DNA from: Alphaproteobacteria bacterium
GTDB lineage: Bacteria; Pseudomonadota; Alphaproteobacteria; Rickettsiales; SXRF01
Length of the DNA stretch: 19,221 nucleotides
Assembly (NCBI GenBank): GCA_019243895.1
Contig: JAFATP010000060.1
Location: forward strand, 1-19,221
Direction: 5' to 3'
Position 1 is the first letter of the stretch. Each line of letters begins with the position of its first letter. Below are positions 13,127 through 19,221 of this stretch, one piece after another. Made by a program: the position numbers and the translations under genes. The notes under the pieces are model-generated. The model was not told the origin of the DNA and did no database searches. It saw only the letters and a program-made list of their open reading frames with translations.

Positions 13127-15238
13127 TTAGCCGATCAGCTTCAGAAGGTTCTGAAGTTCCTGGTTGGCTTGCGCAAGCGTAGAGATACCCGCTTGGAGCT
13201 TCACCTGCTCCGTCGCGAAGTTGGTGGACTCAGTGGCGATGTTGGTGTCCAGGAACTGGCTGCGCGCCGCATCCTGGTTCTGCACCGAGCTGGTCAAGTT
13301 CGCCGAAGCGAAGTTGAAGCTCTCCTGCAACGCACCCACGTTGGCGCGGATGGCGGTGATCGAGTTGATCGCCGCACCGATCGCCGTGCCGGCGGCCGAC
13401 GCATCGTTCTGCGTGAGCAGGTCGAGCGGCTGGCCGTTGTACAGTGAGTTGCTGGTGGCGCTGCCGATCTTCACACCGATCACGTTGCTGGAGCTGGTGC
13501 CCACCTGGAAGTTCAGGGAGGCATTGCTGCTGTTCAGGCCGACGGCTTGGCTCAGCGCATTTTGGAATGCGGTGGCATTAGCCTGCGTGCTGAGATCCAG
13601 CGCGTTGCTGTTGGTGGAAGAGATGGCAGTGTTGCCCGTGACGATCGCCACCGTTTTGGTGGGGTCATTCACGTCCTGCAGGCCGATCACGGTGTTCTTG
13701 GCGATCTGGCTGCCGATGCCAGCGGAGCTGACATAGGTGTCGCCGTTGATCACCATCGTGATCTTCGCATCCGCGGTACCGGCGCTTGGTGCCGACACGC
13801 TGATGGAGGACACCTGCGGAGGCGTGCTGAAATTACCAGACACGACGTTCAGCGAGGCGCCTACCAGATTGCCTACCTCAACGCCGCCCACCGAGATGGT
13901 GCCGCCGTTTTGGAAGCTGGTGACGCTGCGGTTCTGCACGAATGTGACGCCCGACAGAGCGGAGTTCAGCTGCGCCGTGATGGGGTCAAGGTCAGACTGG
14001 CCATTGATGGAAGCAGCCGTGACCGCCGTGCCCTTCAGGTTCAGTGTGAAGCTGCCGCCTGCCGCCGCACCCGTGCTGTCCGCACCGGTGAAGGTCAGCG
14101 CGATCGGAGCCGCACCGCCAGTAATGACGGTCCCTGCGGTCGTGTACGTGATATTACCCACTTTCACGCTGAACACCGCCGTATCCTGCGCTCCGGCATA
14201 GGAACCCTGAATCGCGCCCATCTGGCCAGTGCCCAGCTTGCCGATAAAGGCGGCATTGTTCTTAACGGTGCTGACGTCGATGGCGCTGCCGAAATCGGTC
14301 GCCGTGCCGGCGCCGTCCACCAGCAGAGAGCCGGTGACGGTTCCGAGCGCCGCGTAGCGGTTGACCCCCAAGCCGTTCGCATCCGTGGTATCGGGAAGCG
14401 TGGTCGGGGTGAAAGTGGTAGTGCCGGTGCCAGTGACATGCGCGGCATTGCTGGCGCTGGTGACAATCTTCACGCCGCCGACCATCACGCCGCCGGTGTA
14501 GTTGGCGGAGAGGTTGGCCGTACCGCCAGCGGTGAACTGGAGGTTGGCGATGCGAGGATCGTTCAGGCCGTTGAGGTATGCAGCCACGTTGGCAGCGGTA
14601 TCGGCAGCGGACGCGCCGATAATGACCTTGCCTTGCGCGGCAGACGAACCGGGAGAGGTGCCAGCCGTGACGAAGGTCACAACCACGCCGTTGACGGTCA
14701 TGGTATCGCCGTTGGCAATACCGGCCGTCATCGTGGCGATGGTGCCGGAGTTGTTGGCAACCGCGGTGCTGGTGGTGGTGGCGTTGGTGCTGACGCCGAC
14801 TTGGCCGGCAAGCGAGCCGTCGATCAGGTTCAGACCGTTAAAGTTGGTCGTTCCGGCAATGCTGTTGATTTCCGCCGCCAGTGACTGGAATTCCTGGTTG
14901 AGGAACCCGCGCTCCGTGTCAGTCAAAGAACCGGAGGCAGCCTGCGTGGCCAGCTGCTGCTGACGCTGCAGAATGCTTGTAACCTGCTGCAGCGCGCCGT
15001 CGGCCACCTGAAGAAGGCTGGTGCCCTGGGAAACGTTCTGCTGGGCCACTTTCAACGTGGAAACGTTGCTGGACAGCGTGGTGCCGATGGCGAGACCCGC
15101 GACGTCGTCGGAGGCGCGCTGAATGGCATTGCCGCTGGAGAGGCGGGCAACGGACAGGGTTACGGATTCCTGCGAGCTGCTGATATTTTGCTGGGCGTAA
15201 TACGCAGCAAGGTTGGTATTAATGGACGTAACAGACAT
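13127..15238 (-). CDS. fliC: Flagellin
   Basis: This 703-residue protein is large for a flagellin. The N-terminal D0/D1 is classic: SINTNLAAYYAQQNI, SLARLSSG-type text, RASDDVAGLAIGTTL (41-55), VADGALQQVTSILQR and FNGLNLIDGS (133-142). The C-terminal D1/D0 spans about 610-703: AINSITAIRANVGALQ, NFASANL, then ATESTNFATEQVKLQAG and ANQELQNLLKLIG. The centre (150-600) is Gly, Ala, Thr and Ser rich, forming outer domains exposed on the filament, with about ten lysines that could be FliB substrates. The ATG at 15238 has TAGGAG about eight bases upstream. Genes around it supply its chaperone, cap and modifying enzyme. Confidence 0.97.
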   Translation of the reverse strand: MSVTSINTNLAAYYAQQNISSSQESVTLSVARLSSGNAIQRASDDVAGLAIGTTLSSNVSTLKVAQQNVSQGTSLLQVADGALQQVTSILQRQQQLATQAASGSLTDTERGFLNQEFQSLAAEINSIAGTTNFNGLNLIDGSLAGQVGVSTNATTTSTAVANNSGTIATMTAGIANGDTMTVNGVVVTFVTAGTSPGSSAAQGKVIIGASAADTAANVAAYLNGLNDPRIANLQFTAGGTANLSANYTGGVMVGGVKIVTSASNAAHVTGTGTTTFTPTTLPDTTDANGLGVNRYAALGTVTGSLLVDGAGTATDFGSAIDVSTVKNNAAFIGKLGTGQMGAIQGSYAGAQDTAVFSVKVGNITYTTAGTVITGGAAPIALTFTGADSTGAAAGGSFTLNLKGTAVTAASINGQSDLDPITAQLNSALSGVTFVQNRSVTSFQNGGTISVGGVEVGNLVGASLNVVSGNFSTPPQVSSISVSAPSAGTADAKITMVINGDTYVSSAGIGSQIAKNTVIGLQDVNDPTKTVAIVTGNTAISSTNSNALDLSTQANATAFQNALSQAVGLNSSNASLNFQVGTSSSNVIGVKIGSATSNSLYNGQPLDLLTQNDASAAGTAIGAAINSITAIRANVGALQESFNFASANLTSSVQNQDAARSQFLDTNIATESTNFATEQVKLQAGISTLAQANQELQNLLKLIG

Positions 15239-15242
15239 AATA

Positions 15243-15254
15243 ATGCTCCTACAT
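15243..15254 (-). promoter_or_regulatory. GGA-loop hairpin over the flagellin ribosome binding site
   Basis: In the transcript AUGU-AGGA-GCAU forms a 4-bp stem (one G-U) with GGA in the loop and the Shine-Dalgarno sequence inside it. This is the shape favoured by CsrA/RsmA. The stem is weak. Confidence 0.35.
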
Positions 15255-15288
15255 GGATGTTGAACAACAGGCTACTTGCCCGAATGCA

Positions 15289-15302
15289 GCCGATTTTCCG
15301 GC
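15289..15302 (-). promoter_or_regulatory. Second GGA hairpin in the flagellin leader
   Basis: GCCG-GAAAAU-CGGC forms a perfect 4-bp stem whose loop edge carries GGA. It lies 50 bases upstream of the other GGA element, so the two could bind one CsrA dimer. Confidence 0.33.
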
Positions 15303-15305
15303 CAC

Positions 15306-15337
15306 CTTAAGATGATTATTACATGGGAAATCTTAAG
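15306..15337 (-). promoter_or_regulatory. Inverted repeat in the flagellin leader
   Basis: CTTAAGAT (15306-15313) and ATCTTAAG (15330-15337) are exact inverted copies with a 16-base spacer. They could be an operator or an RNA stem in the 5' leader. Confidence 0.35.
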
Positions 15338-15470
15338 AGACGGTTAATAGGGCCCTCCCCCTTACAAGATTTTTCCCTTTGTGCGCTATTCATATAAGCG
15401 CATGTATTTATTAATATAAATCGCATATCGTTGCGGCGCGCATTGCCAGCATGGAGAGCATAGAAAAGAA

Positions 15471-15500
15471 ATTATATGAAAAAATAAATTTTTTTGTCAT
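15471..15500 (-). promoter_or_regulatory. Possible sigma-70-type promoter of the flagellin gene
   Basis: The minus strand has ATGACA (plus 15495-15500), 18 bases, then a perfect TATAAT (plus 15471-15476), just past the fliB-like stop. It would give a leader of about 225 bases containing the hairpins listed here. No good sigma-28 or correctly spaced sigma-54 site was found in the 267-base gap. The AT-rich surroundings make chance matches likely. Confidence 0.38.
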
Positions 15501-15505
15501 TTAAT

Positions 15506-16636
15506 TTAGAATGCCACCAATCCCCTCAACCGCGTTTCCCGGGTCCACCCCGCCTCATGGTAAATGCGCAAGGAAAAATCCGGGTCCCCGAGGTGGTCGA
15601 GCACCCGGGCCAGGCTTTGCGCGATGCGCACCACGATTTCCTGCGGTAACGCCGAATGCGCAATGGAGGCGTCAGGCGGCGGAGGGGCACCGGGAAGCCG
15701 CCAGCTGACATTGGCATTCTCGCACATCACCGCCAATTTGAAGGTAGCAAAGCGCACGCCGAGAATAGTGATCCGCTCCGCCGGATTAGCGCCCAGCCCG
15801 GCGAAAGGGAAAAGGCAGCTGGAAAGCTGGAACTGAAGCCACCGCGTGAACATGTTGCGGTGCGCCGGGGCATGTTCCAGGCGCCAATGCTCGCGCATCA
15901 CGGCCAGCCGGTCTTTGCTGCCGGGGGTAAGGGAAATGGCCACCGATGACCAATCCAGCGTCGTGGCAAGGGCGCGCTCCATGGCAGCGATGGTGGTGCT
16001 CAGCCTTGGGTTGCGTGGGAGATGGGTGGCCGCAATCAGGCCACATAACGCATGCAGCAGGTTAAACGGATCTTCGAGATTCTCTTCGGCGGGCACGCTC
16101 CCCGTTGCCGCGCTTTTCATGTAAAACGGCACTGCCTCCGGCCAACTCGTCGCCGGCAGCCGGGATAAGGAGTTGGCCACGCTGATGACGCAGGCGAAAC
16201 CCTCTTCCGGCGACGGGGCGCCGGCAACGGCTTCGAGAAAGGCTTGGTGGATGGCAAGCGCTTGTGCGGCCGATAGCCCCTCCGGCAGATAATCCTTGGT
16301 TTCGACGGGAAGCCGTGTCGCAAACCCGGGAGCCAGCGCAATGGGCTCAGCGCCGAAAAGGCTTAAGCGGGCGATTTCCGGACACGAAAGGGTCGCCGTC
16401 ATTATCACCTGATCACCCAGGCGGCGCGTGACGCGGGGATAAAAATAGCATGCATCCCCAAGATACTCCGCCCCATAGCGCTTATGAATGCCGCACAGGC
16501 CGTCTTCCAGCTTGACGCAATAATCGGTATCATCGCGGCGCATGCGCGCGGCGGGCCCGCCGGCATCGGCCACCGCCGCCAGCAGCTCCGGCGCTTCCTT
16601 GGCATATTTATGGCAGGTGGGCGCATCCACCTGCAT
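15506..16636 (-). CDS. fliB: FliB-like flagellin lysine N-methylase
   Basis: The 376 residues from the ATG at 16636 show FliB hallmarks: C40, then EDGLCGIHKRYG, GDACYFYPR (60-68) and TLSCPEIARL (82-91). The rest is helical with a variable C-terminus. FliB transfers methyl groups from S-adenosylmethionine to lysines on flagellin; a cysteine-bound iron-sulfur cluster has been reported for the family. The same frame continues upstream of the ATG and encodes LPAFVCLAERCDDTCCKGWS (16637-16696), the family's conserved Cys-rich start, as far as a TAA at 16739-16741. That stretch has no ATG, GTG or TTG. The true protein therefore likely starts earlier, through a rare CTG start or a frameshift, while the ATG form would lack three or four key cysteines. 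It follows fliW and precedes flagellin, its expected substrate. Confidence 0.8.
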   Translation of the reverse strand: MQVDAPTCHKYAKEAPELLAAVADAGGPAARMRRDDTDYCVKLEDGLCGIHKRYGAEYLGDACYFYPRVTRRLGDQVIMTATLSCPEIARLSLFGAEPIALAPGFATRLPVETKDYLPEGLSAAQALAIHQAFLEAVAGAPSPEEGFACVISVANSLSRLPATSWPEAVPFYMKSAATGSVPAEENLEDPFNLLHALCGLIAATHLPRNPRLSTTIAAMERALATTLDWSSVAISLTPGSKDRLAVMREHWRLEHAPAHRNMFTRWLQFQLSSCLFPFAGLGANPAERITILGVRFATFKLAVMCENANVSWRLPGAPPPPDASIAHSALPQEIVVRIAQSLARVLDHLGDPDFSLRIYHEAGWTRETRLRGLVAF

Positions 16637-16760
16637 GCTCCACCCCTTGCAGCACGTGTCGTCGCAGCGCTCGGCCAGGCAGACGAATGCAGGAAGCAGC
16701 GTGGATTGCAGCAGCGAGTGGCTCAGAAAACGACCGTGTTACCAGTAGGAAAGCTGGGCG

Positions 16761-16790
16761 GCATTATGCACCGCCCGAGCTGCATTATGC
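16761..16790. repeat. Two palindromic GCATTATGC copies between fliW and fliB
   Basis: The copies are at 16761-16769 and 16782-16790, 21 bases apart start to start, or about two helical turns. The second is part of an 11-base palindrome (TGCAT-T-ATGCA) and overlaps the fliW stop codon. They could be an operator pair, or pair with each other as RNA. Confidence 0.35.
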
Positions 16791-17291
16791 AACGTAATGC
16801 TGCACCTGATAATAATCTTGGGGAAACACATGCTGAGACCCGGTTTTTCGGGCGGCATCGATTAACAGCGGCGCCCGCGCATTCACGGACAGCCGCGTGC
16901 CTCCCGGCGTGCGGTGCACGCATACGATGAGCAGGATCACCAGGTCTTCCTCATGAATGCCCATGCTGCTGCTTGCGGCATATGCATCTTCCTTGCGAAT
17001 GATGGCGTTGTCCGTCGCCACCGGCAGCACGATAAACGAGAGTTTGGGGTCGTCCAGCGACTGAAGCAGTTTGAAGTGCTGCATCTTTTCTCCCTTCAGA
17101 CTGGCGAGCGCAAATCTGCGCCGGTCCGGCATGCCCAGCAGGCCCTTGGAGAAAACCAGTGCGTTGCGGGTGTCGATGACAATCTCGCCGAAGCGCGTGG
17201 AGAGCACTTCGCGCGTATCCTCGGTGGCGAAGGTATGGTTGGAAATGGCGATCTCCCGATAAGGGGCCAGGCTCATCATCATAGCTATCAT
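16785..17291 (-). CDS. fliW: Flagellar assembly factor FliW
   Basis: This 168-residue protein has the FliW pattern: TRFGEIVID (32-40), FSKGLLGMPDRRRFAL (47-62), LQSLDDPKLSFIVLP (76-90), VNARAPLLID (136-145) and a QHVF motif near the end. It is about 25 residues longer at the N-terminus than most FliW. FliW binds both flagellin and the translational repressor CsrA, so that flagellin export controls flagellin translation. The start at 17291 overlaps the flgL stop as ATGA, which supports it; methionines 4-6 are alternatives. CsrA is not encoded in this window. Confidence 0.92.
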   Translation of the reverse strand: MIAMMMSLAPYREIAISNHTFATEDTREVLSTRFGEIVIDTRNALVFSKGLLGMPDRRRFALASLKGEKMQHFKLLQSLDDPKLSFIVLPVATDNAIIRKEDAYAASSSMGIHEEDLVILLIVCVHRTPGGTRLSVNARAPLLIDAARKTGSQHVFPQDYYQVQHYVA

Positions 17292-18205
17292 CCCGTTGTG
17301 CTTAAGTAATTAGACAAATGCAAGGAATTAATTCTTGCGAACACCTGGAATGATGCCTGAAGCACGCCCTGGTCGGCGGAAAGCTGGGTGGAGAGCGACA
17401 CCAGATCCGCGCTCACCGTGTTGTCTTTCAGCGTCTTCCAATATGTCACCTGCGTGTCGCTGATGGTCTGCGCGTGGCTGACCTGCTGAGAACTTGCATC
17501 CACCGAGGCCTGCGTCTGCGTGACGCCCGCAATGCCCTGCTGCATCAGGTTATAGGCTTGCTGAAGCGTCTGGTCGTCGCCGTTGTCAAAGCCTACCTTG
17601 GCGGCTGCGAACGCCGCCATGATTTTCTGAATGCCGGGATCGTCCGCGCGCACATTGGTGGTGATCACGGTGCTGTCGGCGATGGCGGAAGTGATATTCT
17701 GGCTGTTGCCGTGGTAATAGCCGGTGTCGGGCACGCCCAGCTGCACGGTGGTGGGATACTGCGTAGGGTCCACCGGCGGCTGATCCGTGCGCGTTCCGGA
17801 AAAAAGATAAGCGCCACCCGACTGCGTGTTCAACTGCCCGGCGATGGTTTGGAAAAAACTCTTCATCTGCTGGTCGAACGCGAGGCTGTTGGCTTCGCTG
17901 CCGTTGCGCGCCTGCAGCATGAGATTCAGCGCCTGGTTGGCGGTGCTGATCACCTGCCCCAGCGTTTGGCTGGTGGTGTTGAGACGCGACTGCAGTACCG
18001 TGTTATTCGCCGAATACTGGCCGGCTTTAGCCAATTGGTTCTCCAGCGAAACATACAGCTGCACCTGGCCGTTCAACCCTTCGAAGTCCTGGGCCTTGGT
18101 GCCGCTGGACACCTGCTGCTGAATCGTGGCGATCTGGCTTTGCACCTGTATCGCATTCTGGATGGTGTTTTGATAAAGCCCCAGCGTACTTAGATTTGCC
18201 TGCAT
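17288..18205 (-). CDS. flgL: Flagellar hook-filament junction protein FlgL (HAP3)
   Basis: This 305-residue protein has the usual FlgL length. The N-terminal helix reads LGLYQNTIQNAIQVQSQIATIQQQVSSG, the FlgL/flagellin-like D0 pattern with the VSSG turn. It continues with ANQALNLMLQARNGS and GGAYLFSGTRTDQPPV (about 129-146), a sequence typical of FlgL. The C-terminal helical region (240-305) returns to the D1/D0 bundle with LVSLSTQLSADQGVLQASFQVFARI. FlgL joins the FlgK ring to the filament. The ATG at 18205 has AAGGAGG upstream at a slightly long spacing. Its TGA overlaps the fliW start by four bases, indicating coupled translation. flgK lies 62 bases upstream. Confidence 0.95.
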   Translation of the reverse strand: MQANLSTLGLYQNTIQNAIQVQSQIATIQQQVSSGTKAQDFEGLNGQVQLYVSLENQLAKAGQYSANNTVLQSRLNTTSQTLGQVISTANQALNLMLQARNGSEANSLAFDQQMKSFFQTIAGQLNTQSGGAYLFSGTRTDQPPVDPTQYPTTVQLGVPDTGYYHGNSQNITSAIADSTVITTNVRADDPGIQKIMAAFAAAKVGFDNGDDQTLQQAYNLMQQGIAGVTQTQASVDASSQQVSHAQTISDTQVTYWKTLKDNTVSADLVSLSTQLSADQGVLQASFQVFARINSLHLSNYLSTTG

Positions 18206-18267
18206 GGGAGCCGCCCTCCTTCTTTTTTTGCGTTGATCAAGTATAGCATAAACTGATTACCTATTCT

Positions 18268-19221
18268 TTACTGAAATGATTGTAACAACGTGTTGAATAA
18301 GCTGTTGGTAACGGTCACGATACGGGCCGAAGCCGTGTAAGCGTTCTGGTAAATGACGGTGTTGGCGAGTTCCTGATCGAGGTTGACCCCGCTTTGGGAC
18401 GTGATCTGCTGGTTCAGATTGTTCGCCACCAGCTTAGCATTGCTGAAGTTGCTCTGGGCGGTGGCGGCATTGGACGCCGAAAAGGAGAGAATCTGCCCGG
18501 CATATCCGTTCAGGCTGGTGGAAACATTGCCTAATCCGCCGGCAGCGGTGAACAGGATATTGGCATTTCCCAGTGCGGCGAATTGCTGCAGAATGCTGTT
18601 GTCGCCGGCGCTGCGCTCGTAGGTGAACACCGGCGTTCCGTCCGCCAGAGGCGGGGTTTGCTGTAACTGGCCGCTGCTGATCAGGTTAGGATTATTGATC
18701 AGGCGCGTCTGCACCGAGAGATTGGCGGCGCTGCCCGCGACCGTGTCTCCCGTGGCCGTCGGTTTATTGTCATTGAAGAAATTATTCAGCTCGAAATAAT
18801 AGCTGAAGTTGCGGTTGGTGCCGGGTTGCGCGGGCACGGTGTTGGGCTGCCCGAGCTGCTTGCTGTCCTGCGAATTGATGGCGATCGCGTTATTGCCCGC
18901 CGCGGTAAGCTTTAGATAACCGCTTTGATTGGTCAGGTACTGGCCGTTCACTTTCGGCAGCTCGTTGCCGTGGGCGTCCACCAGGCTGGCGGTAAGCAGA
19001 GGATTCGTGTTCTGCGGCGCTTTCAGCACGGCCGAGCCGTTGGCCGCCGTGGCGCCGTACAGCGTGTTAAGCGCATGAGGATCCGGATTGGTCACTTGAT
19101 ACTGCACTTGGCCGCTGGAGAGCGTGCCGTCCGCGTTCTGCGTGGTCACGTCCAGGGTGATGGTGTAAAAGCTGGAGTTGGGGTTGGCGCCAAGGTTGGC
19201 GGTGAAAATGCCGTTGTTATT
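18268..19221 (-). CDS. flgK: Flagellar hook-associated protein FlgK (HAP1), C-terminal part
   Basis: The frame is open to the window edge, so the 317 residues seen are the C-terminal portion and the true start lies outside. The final segment is diagnostic: LVANNLNQQITSQSGVNLDQELANTVIYQNAYTASARIV, followed by VTNSLFNTLLQS, the FlgK C-terminal helix shared with FlgE and FlgG. Upstream, NNFFNDNKPTATGDTVAGSAANLSVQ and FAALGNANILFTAAGGLGN resemble FlgK D1/D2 text. FlgK forms the first junction zone on the hook tip. A GTG at 19149 could be taken for a start, but coding text continues above it. Confidence 0.93.
   Translation of the reverse strand, partial: NNNGIFTANLGANPNSSFYTITLDVTTQNADGTLSSGQVQYQVTNPDPHALNTLYGATAANGSAVLKAPQNTNPLLTASLVDAHGNELPKVNGQYLTNQSGYLKLTAAGNNAIAINSQDSKQLGQPNTVPAQPGTNRNFSYYFELNNFFNDNKPTATGDTVAGSAANLSVQTRLINNPNLISSGQLQQTPPLADGTPVFTYERSAGDNSILQQFAALGNANILFTAAGGLGNVSTSLNGYAGQILSFSASNAATAQSNFSNAKLVANNLNQQITSQSGVNLDQELANTVIYQNAYTASARIVTVTNSLFNTLLQSFQ

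Noticed and set aside
13547..14884. Long plus-strand open frame of 445 codons across the flagellin gene
   Set aside because: It is antisense to strongly supported flagellin, is rich in Arg, Gly, Asp and His as expected for a shadow of Ala/Thr/Gly codons, and resembles no family.
15431..15448. Sigma-54-like site (TGGCA ... CCGCAA) upstream of flagellin
   Set aside because: The GG-to-GC distance is one base too long and the -12 element is poor; RpoN spacing is strict.
18206..18267. Separate promoter before flgL (TATACT in the flgK-flgL gap)
   Set aside because: There is no matching -35 box, and the short gap fits co-transcription from flgK.
1..19221. CRISPR arrays, tRNA or rRNA genes, insertion sequences, prophage integration sites
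   Set aside because: No regularly spaced repeats, cloverleaf-like segments, transposase or integrase motifs or terminal repeats were seen. FCCH-like modules alone do not show a prophage.

Overview
The window looks like a stretch of a bacterial chromosome of about 60% G+C. It most resembles the Alphaproteobacteria, possibly a deep-branching or Rhodospirillales-like lineage. That placement rests on the pepA-holC order, the style of the HolC and PrfC proteins and a canonical sigma-54 promoter before hook genes; it is an inference with no marker-gene proof. No IS element, integrase, tRNA, rRNA or CRISPR array was seen.

Left part, mostly plus strand (1-3705). It opens with the end of leucyl aminopeptidase (pepA) and then holC, the DNA polymerase III chi subunit. 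Next comes an AT-richer island at about 628-2011. It holds a broken N-terminal fragment and an intact GGDEF-domain protein that share an unrecognised N-terminal motif, GF(I/V)PTYYNTTVI(T/S)AD. prfC, peptide-chain release factor 3, follows. A conserved-looking small acidic-tailed protein of unknown function (3731-4129) runs convergently to prfC.

Right part, all minus strand (4407-19221). This is a flagellar late-gene cluster. In transcription order it reads flgK (cut by the window edge), flgL, fliW, fliB-like flagellin lysine methylase, flagellin, flaG-like, fliD, fliS, then fliK, flgD and flgE. It covers the hook (FlgE), the hook scaffold (FlgD), hook-length control (FliK), the junction proteins (FlgK, FlgL), the filament (flagellin), its cap (FliD), its export chaperone (FliS), a translational regulator (FliW) and a modifying enzyme (FliB). 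The sequence suggests at least three transcription units: flgK-flgL-fliW-fliB, fliC-flaG-fliD-fliS, and fliK-flgD-flgE. The last has a textbook -24/-12 promoter in front of fliK.

Points of interest. The hook protein gene is split by a frameshift and carries FCCH-like beta modules, one of which appears to have been inserted inside another. The fliB reading frame extends upstream through the family's conserved Cys motif but has no usual start codon there. Two strong RNA hairpins flank the flaG-like gene, and each pairs fully only in the minus-strand transcript, through G-U pairs. The flagellin leader has GGA-bearing hairpins that would suit CsrA control, which fits the presence of fliW. No complete, wholly new system is evident. 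The best unexplained items are the PTYYNTTVI GGDEF proteins and the modular hook protein.
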